DNA of 5,235 nucleotides from Akkermansiaceae bacterium (GCA_023301335.1 JALZVA010000150.1:1-5235); one strand, 5' to 3'. Positions 1 through 5,235 are shown, counted from the stretch's first letter. The notes: a model not told the origin generated them from the sequence alone. Program-made: numbers and translations.

Positions 1-28
1 ATCACTAGCACGTTGGTATTTGATCGGT

Positions 29-58
29 TTCCAACTATTTAAATTCTCTACATATAAT
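29..58 (+). promoter_or_regulatory. Candidate sigma70-type promoter for the small exported protein
   Basis: A perfect TATAAT -10 hexamer lies at 53-58. The best -35 at suitable spacing is the poor match TTCCAA at 29-34, 18 bases upstream. Transcription would start near 65 and give a leader of roughly 38 bases before the ATG at 103. The sequence is AT-rich, so a TATAAT can occur by chance. The call rests on the -10 and its position, not on the -35. Confidence 0.3.
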
Positions 59-102
59 TTGGCTGTTGATGTGCTGATAGCTACACCCTAAGATTCGGCA
101 CT

Positions 103-567
103 ATGAAATCATTATTTACGTTCCTCGCTTTTTTCGCAATCATCACTTTACCTATTACCGCTCAAGAGTCCTCTGTGTCTATAGCTAAAGTCGATTACTC
201 CGAAGTAAACGATTTATTAGAATCTGTTGTCCTTGCTATTCCAGAGCACAAAAATTTACGTGACGCATACTTACTAGAGAAGAAAAAATCTAAAGATGCT
301 CAAAATAAAATGCAAGAAGCTATCATGAAGGGGGAAAAAATAAACCCTATGGAAGCTGGCATGCACATGATGAACCGAGACAACAGCAACAAAGTTTCCC
401 AATTATGCCAAAAATACCTTTTAACACTCATCGAAGATATATTTAAAGGTAAATACAAAATTATCTTAAAAGATGACTACAGGAGTTCGATTCTATACAC
501 TGAGGTAGCTATTGAGGATGTTACAGACATCTTACGGCAAGAACTCCTTAAGAAATCGCACCAGTAA
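103..567 (+). CDS. Small exported protein, possibly OmpH/Skp-like
   Basis: This encodes 154 residues. Residues 1-20 form a signal peptide: Lys2, a hydrophobic core rich in Phe, Leu and Ile, then PITA followed by Gln21, a plausible signal peptidase I site. The mature part would be periplasmic or secreted. I do not recognise it outright, but its pattern resembles the OmpH/Skp family. There is a short strand with an 'IAKVDYSEV' motif (27-35), where Skp proteins have an 'IAVVD' start. A charged helical stretch (about 46-112) could form a short helical hairpin. The end reads 'YKIILKDD' (118-125), then 'ILYTEV' (130-135) and an 'IEDVTDIL' motif (137-144), much like the strand-and-helix ending of OmpH proteins. 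The length is close to that of Skp precursors (about 160). Against this, the middle is short for Skp arms, and no bamA or lpxD neighbour is visible. The ATG at 103 is chosen because the signal peptide starts there. No Shine-Dalgarno is visible ahead of it. The gene is AT-rich compared with the right half of the window. Confidence 0.8.
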   Translation: MKSLFTFLAFFAIITLPITAQESSVSIAKVDYSEVNDLLESVVLAIPEHKNLRDAYLLEKKKSKDAQNKMQEAIMKGEKINPMEAGMHMMNRDNSNKVSQLCQKYLLTLIEDIFKGKYKIILKDDYRSSILYTEVAIEDVTDILRQELLKKSHQ

Positions 568-614
568 TGCATAGCAAGCTGCTAGCGGCAACCCCTCCCC
601 TTTGAGTATGAATT

Positions 615-620
615 TATAAT
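615..620 (+). promoter_or_regulatory. Candidate -10 box upstream of the DUF2726 gene
   Basis: The spacer at 568-706 contains a perfect TATAAT at 615-620. The region where a -35 would sit (about 592-597) is a C-rich run with no TTGACA likeness, so either this is an activator-dependent promoter or the match is chance. A transcript from here would carry a leader of about 80 bases including the hairpins at 643-690. Confidence 0.2.
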
Positions 621-669
621 ACTAGTTCCAACCTCTAACCAGTGCCTTAGGTGCAAGTGTCCTTACTTC

Positions 670-690
670 GAGGCATATAGAACCTGCCTC
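670..690 (+). promoter_or_regulatory. Leader hairpin before the DUF2726 gene
   Basis: GAGGCA (670-675) and TGCCTC (685-690) form a perfect 6-bp inverted repeat with a 9-base loop, ending 16 bases before the ATG at 707. The bases that follow are AT-rich (TTAATATTTATT) but are not a clean T run, so this is at best a weak terminator for the upstream gene. It could also be a regulatory hairpin in the leader. The left arm can pair instead with TGCCT at 643-647. Confidence 0.35.
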
Positions 691-706
691 TTAATATTTA
701 TTAAAA

Positions 707-1252
707 ATGGATAATACTATATATTTAGTCGTCATAACTTTAGTCATCGTAGTCCTAGCCAAACTACTAGAACCCATCCTAACTCAATCCGCTGGATCTA
801 AATCAAAAACTAGCAGTTCAGCTAAAATTGATTTTCGTTATGAAAAAATAGATTCATTACTAACTGCCACAGAATTAGAATTTTTTAGAGCTTTAGAGCA
901 GGCGGTTGAAAATAATTGGTATGCTTTTTCAAAAGTCAGACTCGAAGATATTATAAAAGTAGAAAAAGGGATCGAGAGAAAAAAGGCTTACGGGCTTCGA
1001 AACCGTATTAAATCGAGGCATATTGACTTTGTCCTTTGCGACAAAAAATCACTAGAGGTTCTAATCTGCATCGAATTAGATGACAGCTCACACCAAAGAA
1101 AAGATAGGATAGCAAGAGACCAATTCGTCGATAAAGCACTCTCTGTTTCTGGCATCCCAATCATTCATATACCAACACAAAAAACTTACTCGATTGAGGA
1201 TATCAAAAGTCAAATTCTAGGTGGAATTCAAACTCTGAGCGATTTACAGTAA
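707..1252 (+). CDS. Membrane-anchored DUF2726 protein
   Basis: This encodes 181 residues. Residues 5-22 form one hydrophobic segment, followed by a Ser/Lys-rich linker (about 28-40), so the C-terminal domain is probably tethered to the inner membrane. With few charges before the helix, the cytoplasmic side is inferred from the linker lysines. Residues 51-170 match the DUF2726 pattern as I know it: 'LLTATELEFFRAL' (51-63), 'AFSKVRLEDI' (73-82), 'RHIDFVLCD' (104-112), the signature 'CIELDDSSHQRKDR' (121-134), then RD at 137-138, and 'GIPIIHIP' (149-156). D107 with E123 and D125 resembles a PD-(D/E)XK nuclease core, and this family is usually considered nuclease-like. The substrate and role are unknown. 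The start is the only ATG that keeps the membrane segment, and no Shine-Dalgarno precedes it. The gene is strongly AT-rich; two hand-counted 60-base rows (841-960) gave 28-32% GC. It converges on the DUF2007 gene with a 32-base gap. Confidence 0.88.
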   Translation: MDNTIYLVVITLVIVVLAKLLEPILTQSAGSKSKTSSSAKIDFRYEKIDSLLTATELEFFRALEQAVENNWYAFSKVRLEDIIKVEKGIERKKAYGLRNRIKSRHIDFVLCDKKSLEVLICIELDDSSHQRKDRIARDQFVDKALSVSGIPIIHIPTQKTYSIEDIKSQILGGIQTLSDLQ

Positions 1253-1257
1253 CTCGT

Positions 1258-1286
1258 ATTAAGCGACATCTAGCGCTCGTAATTTT
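1258..1286. terminator. Weak candidate bidirectional terminator between convergent genes
   Basis: AGCG (1262-1265) can pair with CGCT (1274-1277) around an 8-base loop. The stem extends past a 2-base bulge by pairing ATTA (1258-1261) with TAAT (1280-1283). Four T residues follow at 1283-1286. The stem is short and bulged. The position, between a plus-strand and a minus-strand stop codon, is the main reason to suggest it. Confidence 0.25.
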
Positions 1287-1653
1287 AATGTAATTTTTTA
1301 CACCCAGGGCAGAATGATTTGTGCAATAAGCGGATTTTCATAAACCGTGTTACTGTCTTTAGCCACCCGTCATCTGTTATTTCGTATTGAGCGGGGATTC
1401 CTTTTTCTATACAGGAACTACACACTTTCACATCACTTACAGGGATGAGCTCTGGGTGATTTTCTCTGATAATACCAGCAGCTTCCTCGTAGTCATCCTC
1501 TAACACAAATAGGCTGGTCTTTGGGGCAGCTTCTGGGCCTGCTGCGCTTGCCCCACTCCCTCCACTGATGAATGCTTCTATTCCGTAGGGTCTTAGGGTG
1601 AAGCAAACCGCCTCAGCTTCATGATGAGCAATGGAGCTGAGGATAATTTTCAT
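1285..1653 (-). CDS. DUF2007-family protein with a two-CxxC C-terminal tail
   Basis: This encodes 122 residues. The first two thirds follow the DUF2007 pattern (described as a putative signal-transducing domain related to PII-like folds). A strand 'KIILSS' (2-7) is followed by a helix carrying 'HEAEAVCFTLRPYGIEAFI' (11-29), then a flexible Gly/Ala/Ser-rich loop (31-44), a strand 'SLFVLEDD' (47-54), and a helix 'YEEAAGIIREN' (55-65). DUF2007 domains are usually about 65-70 residues. Here about 50 residues follow, holding C78-x2-C81 and C115-x2-C118. These four cysteines could bind one zinc ion in a ribbon-like fold, though the 33-residue spacing between the pairs is long. No enzyme residues are evident, so a regulatory or binding role is inferred only. 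It lies 26 bases after the chelatase stop on the same strand, which suggests one transcript. The ATG at 1653 has no clear Shine-Dalgarno. Confidence 0.85.
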   Translation of the reverse strand: MKIILSSIAHHEAEAVCFTLRPYGIEAFISGGSGASAAGPEAAPKTSLFVLEDDYEEAAGIIRENHPELIPVSDVKVCSSCIEKGIPAQYEITDDGWLKTVTRFMKIRLLHKSFCPGCKKLH

Positions 1654-1679
1654 AATAGAGGTTTTTAAGTTCCCTAAGG

Positions 1680-2543
1680 TTAATGACTGGGGGCTATCTC
1701 TCCCTCCATCGGCTCAGAGCTAAGGCCCTGCTCCAGTCGCTTGGCAAGGAGTGGAATGATTTGTTTATGTGTGGCGAAGAGGTCACTCATATAGGTCGTG
1801 AGGCCATCACTTTTAGCCTCTTCAGCTTCACAGATCTCTACGATGTCTCCTCCTGGACCAGCATGGCGGCCTGGTGAGATAAATAACATCGAGAGGATCA
1901 CGTCTTTTTCAAAACCTTTGGAACCTAAAATATTTTCTAACAGAGGTTCGTTAAAGGCATACTCTTCTTCTTCTCGGCGTTCCATCGAGGATGCTTCAAC
2001 GACGGATGCGTCTGCTTTTAAAAGTTCTTTCAACTGTTCCGCTAAATGGTTTCTTACTTCGTTTACAGCAATGCGTGGAGTGCCGTGATCTACTAGAGTG
2101 ACAGCTGGCTGTTGTAGTTTCTCTGCTGCGATCTTTTCCCGCACTAACTGAGCTAGTACTTCGGCAACCATCGTGTCCGTTTTATCTGTAAGATCAACCA
2201 TACAAGGTGCGATCCTTACATTCATCTCTTGCCTCTTTTCCTTCATCGCGATTACTCGCTGCGGAAGGTATTCGTAAATAGCGGCAGAGTGGCCAAAGAA
2301 GAGAGGAAGAATGACAAACTCTCGCACACCTGCATCATACTGCTTTTTCAGATAAGGCTCAAAAATCTCAGCAGGAATGCCGTGGAGGTCATCGGGGGAG
2401 ACTTTCGTCGAGTGGAGCAATGACACCGCATTCACAAGGTGACCACTATAGTCGCTCACCTCTTGCGCAATCTTGCGTAAACTGAGTGTGGATTCAGGGC
2501 GATAGGAACCATTATCAACGAGAAGTATGCATGGAGAATTCAT
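1680..2543 (-). CDS. Two-domain CbiX-type (sirohydrochlorin cobalt/ferrochelatase-like) protein
   Basis: This encodes 287 residues from the ATG at 2543. CbiX/SirB enzymes insert Co2+ or Fe2+ into sirohydrochlorin for cobalamin or siroheme. Two chelatase repeats are visible. Repeat 1 begins with 'ILLVDNGS' (6-13) and carries 'LPLFFGHSA' (79-87). Repeat 2 begins with 'VTLVDHGTPR' (148-157), then 'SSMERREEEEYAFNEPLLE' (185-203), then 'LFISPGRHAGPGGDI' (220-234). Repeat 2 keeps both histidines expected to bind metal (H153 and H227). Repeat 1 has Asn11 where chelatases normally have His, and retains H85. The second half is therefore the likely metal site. The reading frame also opens at a TTG at 2582, which would add 13 residues. 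I prefer the ATG because the conserved strand begins right after it and because a possible -10 lies just before the TTG. Whether the product is siroheme, cobalamin or a non-tetrapyrrole metal product cannot be told, as no other pathway gene is present. Confidence 0.88.
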   Translation of the reverse strand: MNSPCILLVDNGSYRPESTLSLRKIAQEVSDYSGHLVNAVSLLHSTKVSPDDLHGIPAEIFEPYLKKQYDAGVREFVILPLFFGHSAAIYEYLPQRVIAMKEKRQEMNVRIAPCMVDLTDKTDTMVAEVLAQLVREKIAAEKLQQPAVTLVDHGTPRIAVNEVRNHLAEQLKELLKADASVVEASSMERREEEEYAFNEPLLENILGSKGFEKDVILSMLFISPGRHAGPGGDIVEICEAEEAKSDGLTTYMSDLFATHKQIIPLLAKRLEQGLSSEPMEGEIAPSH

Positions 2544-2697
2544 TGGTAAAAGATAGATAGCACGTGAGGATAAGCTCAGCAAGGGTAAGCTTATAGTTTT
2601 TTCAAGAATTACTGAAATTCAAGTGAGCCTGTATTTTAGAAGAAGCGAATAGGATTTTTAGATTGGCATAAGAAGTCTCCTGTGTCCAAGTAGTGGG
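2544..2697. promoter_or_regulatory. Divergent promoter region between the chelatase and dGTPase genes
   Basis: These 154 bases separate two divergently transcribed genes and must hold promoters for both. On the minus strand TATAAG (2595 down to 2590) is a possible -10 for the chelatase, with a poor -35 TTTCAG (2617 to 2612) at 16-base spacing. The -35 overlaps a perfect dyad, GAATT-ACTGA-AATTC (2606-2620). The dyad is flanked by two direct copies of TTCAAG (2601-2606 and 2618-2623) spaced 17 bases apart. This could be an operator, but it is short and AT-rich. I cannot pick a convincing promoter for the dGTPase gene. Confidence 0.4.
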
Positions 2698-3975
2698 GTG
2701 AATAATCGATTCTACAATCACTTTGATCAAGAACGCCTCATCGAGGAAGACTCTGGGCAAGAATACCGCTCTGCCTATCAAGTGGATCGTGATCGTGTGA
2801 TTCACACCCCTGCTTTTCGTGGGCTTCAGAGTAAGACTCAGGTGTTCTGGAGTGGTGAGTATGATTTCTATCGAACCCGCTTAACTCATTCCTTAGAAGT
2901 GGCTCAGATTGGACGTTCTATTTGCCACTGGCTCAAACATTCCTCCCCCATCTTGAGTGAAGATTATTACATCGATTCCGACCTCGTTGAGGCATGCTGC
3001 CTAGCTCATGACCTCGGGCACCCACCATTTGGGCACGCTGGAGAAAGATCGCTGAATCACTTAATGGAAAGCTCTGGAGGGTTTGAAGGGAATGCTCAGA
3101 CGCTACGCCTGTTAACTGAGCGTATTTTCTCAGTCAGCAAAAAAGGGATGAACCCTACCCGTGCCTTTGTCGATGGGGTTCTAAAGTATAAAACACTGTG
3201 GTCCGAGCTAGTCAGTTTACATGATAAAGCGCCGCATAATCACTTTATTTACGATGCTCAAGAGAAGTACCTTGATTGGGTTCTGGGTGGCCGTGACTTC
3301 CCTGTCGAATACACTCCTGGGGACGCACGAGACGCGTTTCGATCTATCGAACTACAGATCATGGATTGGTCCGATGACACTGCTTACTCACTCAATGATA
3401 TTGCCGACAGTGTGAAGGCTGGGTTCATCACCGTTGAACGTGTAGAAAAGTGGGCAGAGTCTAACGGTTATAATTTTCACGAAGAACCTGCTCTAAAAGA
3501 CCTCCTGCAGGCGATCCGAAAAGGCAATGTGGATGTCATGATGTCTAAGAAAATTGGACGTTTCATTCATGCAAGCTCCCTCAAAGAAGCACAAAATTTC
3601 ATGAGTGCCGTGAGTAACCGCTACAAGTATGACTTAGTTCAGGATCCAGCATGTGTCGCAGAACTCTGTATCTATAAAAAACTAGCTTATGAGGTGGTCT
3701 TTTCCTCACCTGCATTAAACCAGTTAGAGTATAAAGGAGACCTCCTTTTACGAGAAATTTGGAATGTGTTAGAAAAACGTTACATCGCCCAAGAAGGTGC
3801 GGATTTCAACCTCCTTGCCGAAGACGCAGCTACAGAAATAGAAACCATTGGATCTCTACAAGAGAAGCAAAGGATCTTGTGTGATCAAATAGCTGCAATG
3901 ACAGATGGCTCAGCCGCTCGATTTTATAAACGTCTAACTGTCCCAGATTTCGGGTCGATTGGAGATCTTGTATGA
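2698..3975 (+). CDS. dgt: dGTPase-family deoxynucleoside triphosphate triphosphohydrolase
   Basis: This encodes 425 residues from a GTG start. The family hydrolyses dGTP or other dNTPs to the deoxynucleoside and triphosphate in the cytoplasm, adjusting dNTP pools. The N-terminus has 'YRSAYQVDRDRVIHTPAFR' (23-41) and 'LQSKTQVF' (43-50), family hallmarks. The HD metal site is clear: H64 in 'RLTHSLEVAQIGR', H104-D105 in 'CLAHDLGHPPFGH', and an Asp in 'IMDWSDDTAYSLND' (D226 or D227). A C-terminal 'DQIAAMTDGSAARFY' (396-410) matches the family's 'IAGMTDRYA' end motif. The length fits the shorter class of dGTPases (E. coli Dgt is about 505). The GTG is the only usable start: an in-frame stop lies at 2659-2661, no ATG intervenes, and the conserved 'RFYNHFD' begins at residue 4. 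No Shine-Dalgarno is seen. One oddity is Gly42, where 'RRLQ' is usual. The stop overlaps the next start (ATGA), so the lipoprotein gene is likely co-translated. The true substrate, including whether dGTP activates it allosterically, cannot be read from sequence. Confidence 0.95.
   Translation: MNNRFYNHFDQERLIEEDSGQEYRSAYQVDRDRVIHTPAFRGLQSKTQVFWSGEYDFYRTRLTHSLEVAQIGRSICHWLKHSSPILSEDYYIDSDLVEACCLAHDLGHPPFGHAGERSLNHLMESSGGFEGNAQTLRLLTERIFSVSKKGMNPTRAFVDGVLKYKTLWSELVSLHDKAPHNHFIYDAQEKYLDWVLGGRDFPVEYTPGDARDAFRSIELQIMDWSDDTAYSLNDIADSVKAGFITVERVEKWAESNGYNFHEEPALKDLLQAIRKGNVDVMMSKKIGRFIHASSLKEAQNFMSAVSNRYKYDLVQDPACVAELCIYKKLAYEVVFSSPALNQLEYKGDLLLREIWNVLEKRYIAQEGADFNLLAEDAATEIETIGSLQEKQRILCDQIAAMTDGSAARFYKRLTVPDFGSIGDLV
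3961..3964 (+). promoter_or_regulatory. Shine-Dalgarno site for the lipoprotein gene inside the end of dgt
   Basis: GGAG sits 7 bases before the ATG at 3972, inside the last codons of the dGTPase gene. It is the only convincing Shine-Dalgarno in the window. Together with the ATGA stop-start overlap it supports the ATG choice and suggests translational coupling. Confidence 0.6.
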
Positions 3976-4751
3976 AAATTTTATTTATGTATTCATTTTT
4001 ATTTTACCTCGTTAGCTGCGCTACAGCTCCCGTGCCGCAAAACTCGAAAGACTTGAAGGTAAAGGATATGCCGGTGCTGCATTCCAGTCCTAACATTTTT
4101 GCAACTTACAATAAGAGCGGGAAGAGTCTCTTGGCAAATAGCTGGGTGAAACAATTTGACGCTTCCGGGATCGCATTTAATAACTCAAGGGCTGGCACTT
4201 TAGTCACGCCTTCTCACGTGGTCGTGGCCAACCACTATCAACATCCAGTTGGTGCCACTCTTGTGTTCCATGATCGTCAAGGAAACCCCGAAGAGAGAGT
4301 GATCGTGGCACGTAAGCATGCTATAGGAGACTGTGCTGTCGCATTATTAGACACCCCTCTTCCTGCAAACTATATGCCCTATTCTTTATTAAAACATCGA
4401 GCTGGACTTGAGGGGAAATTACGCAAAGAGTTTGTCTTGGTCACAGATAAAAATAGACGCTTGTTTGTTCACCAGGTGGGAGGCTTCAGAAATAATGAAG
4501 TCATGTTAAACTTTAATAAAAAAGAGCAGATTGGCTATGGTAAGACCTTGGTAAAAGGTGACAGTGGTAATCCTGCCTTCGTGATGGTTGGAGGAAAGCC
4601 TGTGCTACTTGAAACGCATTCCAAAGCTGGATCAAACGGTTTTATTCTAGGTGTTTTCTACGGCCATCCAGAGGTTCAGAGCGCGCTAGAAAAAGCGATT
4701 ACTGAGCTTGGGGGGAAAGGGAAAGTGAGCTATGTGAACTGGCCACACTAG
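3972..4751 (+). CDS. Trypsin-like serine protease lipoprotein
   Basis: This encodes 259 residues. Residues 1-15 are a lipoprotein signal ending in the lipobox LVSC with Cys16 as the lipidated residue. Ala follows at +2, so by the E. coli rule it would go to the outer membrane. A linker (17-40) leads to a domain with a chymotrypsin-fold pattern: 'GTLVTPSHVVVANHY' (75-89) with His88 as the likely catalytic base, 'IGDCAVALLD' (118-127) with Asp120, and 'VKGDSGNPAF' (194-203) with Ser198 in the classic GDSG. The strand 'KPVLLETHS' (209-217) follows as in trypsins. The triad order and spacing (88, 120, 198) fit, but the Asp is closer to the His than in most trypsins, and the domain is compact. I assign it from motifs and have not recognised a named member. 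The role could be cleavage of envelope or secreted proteins. The ATGA overlap with dgt suggests co-translation, which is unusual for an envelope protease. Confidence 0.85.
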   Translation: MKILFMYSFLFYLVSCATAPVPQNSKDLKVKDMPVLHSSPNIFATYNKSGKSLLANSWVKQFDASGIAFNNSRAGTLVTPSHVVVANHYQHPVGATLVFHDRQGNPEERVIVARKHAIGDCAVALLDTPLPANYMPYSLLKHRAGLEGKLRKEFVLVTDKNRRLFVHQVGGFRNNEVMLNFNKKEQIGYGKTLVKGDSGNPAFVMVGGKPVLLETHSKAGSNGFILGVFYGHPEVQSALEKAITELGGKGKVSYVNWPH

Positions 4752-4755
4752 ATCA

Positions 4756-5235
4756 TTAAATCGGGTCTATGGACACTTCCACCGCTTTACTCGTAGGCGT
4801 ATTTGACTCTATACCGGTGCTATTGATCGGGACGAGAGGGTTTGCTTCAGGAAAATAGGTCGCGACACAACCACGAGGCATATCGTAAGGGATGGCTTTA
4901 AAGCCACTAAGTTCCCGCACTTCTTCTTTCCAGTAACTCTTAATCACTGTTTCCTGAGTCGGTTTAATAGAGCGGTCGCTCATGTCCTCAGGGTTCATAA
5001 ACACAATCATTCTCTCACTACCGATCCCTCGGTAGCGGTCATGCAAGCCGTAAACGGTGGTGTTATACTGATCATGACTACGCAATGTCTGCATGATAAG
5101 GTGATTTTTATTCTGTAACTCGAAAGCGTCTAATGTGTCGGCGGAGAAATTTGCCTTTTTGTTAGATGTTTCCCATTCTCTTTCTGTCGCACTATTATAC
5201 AGGTAGAACCCTCCATACACTCTCACACGTTCGTT
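4756..5235 (-). CDS. FdhF/YdeP-family molybdopterin oxidoreductase, C-terminal part
   Basis: Only the last 160 codons are in the window. The frame stays open to the right edge, so the start lies outside and this is a cut by the window, not a pseudogene. The visible part matches the molybdopterin-guanine-dinucleotide binding C-terminal domain of YdeP-type proteins (about 760 residues in full). Motifs, numbered in the visible fragment from residue 1 at 5235, are 'RSHDQYNTTVYGLHDRYRG' (about 53-71), 'RMIVFMNPEDMS' (about 76-87), 'IPYDMPRGCVATYFPEANP' (about 115-133), and 'SNTPTSKAVEV' (about 145-155). In the family this domain closes over the pterin cofactor. E. coli YdeP is linked to acid resistance, but its substrate is not settled. 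The gene converges on the lipoprotein gene with 4 bases between stop codons. I see no terminator hairpin between them. Confidence 0.92.
   Translation of the reverse strand, partial: NERVRVYGGFYLYNSATEREWETSNKKANFSADTLDAFELQNKNHLIMQTLRSHDQYNTTVYGLHDRYRGIGSERMIVFMNPEDMSDRSIKPTQETVIKSYWKEEVRELSGFKAIPYDMPRGCVATYFPEANPLVPINSTGIESNTPTSKAVEVSIDPI

Noticed and set aside
2..91. Open plus-strand frame from the left edge to a TAA at 89-91, possibly the tail of an upstream gene.
   Set aside because: The 29 codons show no recognisable motif and overlap the candidate promoter. Such a length is easily open by chance.
568..706. Integron attC site between two small orphan genes.
   Set aside because: I searched for RYYYAAC and GTTRRRY core sites in the spacers and found no proper pair. 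The hairpin present is too short and lacks the attC layout.
5..1275. CTAGC appears near three gene boundaries (5, 582, 1271), suggesting a dispersed repeat or cassette junction.
   Set aside because: CTAG is common across the whole window, the flanking bases do not match, and no longer shared core exists.
1683..2423. Three plus-strand open frames opposite the chelatase gene.
   Set aside because: They are antisense to a well-supported coding region, and their sequences show no protein-family features.
2544..2582. TTG start at 2582 adding 13 residues to the chelatase.
   Set aside because: The added residues match nothing in the family, the conserved first strand starts right after the ATG at 2543, and the candidate -10 would leave almost no leader.
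2602..2805. Minus-strand open frame of 67 codons across the divergent spacer.
   Set aside because: It overlaps the start of the dGTPase gene in antisense, has no family likeness, and covers the region needed for promoters.
4741..4790. Terminator between the convergent lipoprotein and YdeP-family genes.
   Set aside because: Only a 4-bp TGGA/TCCA stem inside the coding end and a TGGCCA palindrome are present, with no T run, so no terminator can be supported.

Overview
The window looks like a piece of a Gram-negative bacterial chromosome. It encodes a protein with a clear lipobox, a protein with a signal peptide and Skp-like pattern, and the tail of a YdeP-type molybdopterin oxidoreductase. No rRNA, tRNA or universal marker gene is present, so the phylum is only a guess. 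The two-domain CbiX-type protein opening with an 'LLVDNGS' motif, the DUF2007 protein and the weak Shine-Dalgarno usage remind me of Verrucomicrobiota-like genomes, but I hold that loosely.

Layout. Bases 1-1252 are AT-rich and hold two plus-strand genes. The first (103-567) is a small exported protein with a faint OmpH/Skp-like pattern. The second (707-1252) is a membrane-anchored DUF2726 protein with a nuclease-like core. Between them is a 139-base spacer with a perfect 6-bp hairpin just ahead of the second gene. Bases 1285-2543 hold a likely two-gene minus-strand operon: a duplicated CbiX-type chelatase followed 26 bases later by a DUF2007 protein that ends in a two-CxxC tail. A 154-base divergent promoter region (2544-2697) separates this operon from a plus-strand pair. 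That pair is a dGTPase-family dNTP triphosphohydrolase (2698-3975) whose stop codon overlaps the start of a trypsin-fold lipoprotein (3972-4751). The window ends with the C-terminal part of an FdhF/YdeP-family molybdopterin oxidoreductase on the minus strand (4756-5235), converging on the lipoprotein gene with 4 bases between the stops.

How the genes may work together. The strongest physical link is the dGTPase-protease pair, which shares an ATGA overlap and has a good GGAG ribosome binding site, so the two are probably co-translated. The chelatase and DUF2007 genes are probably co-transcribed. I see no shared pathway across the whole window. I found no CRISPR array, insertion sequence, tRNA, integron attC site or origin. 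Nothing here amounts to a demonstrably new system. The best leads are the coupled dNTPase and cell-envelope protease, the asymmetric chelatase, and the AT-rich pair at the left end.
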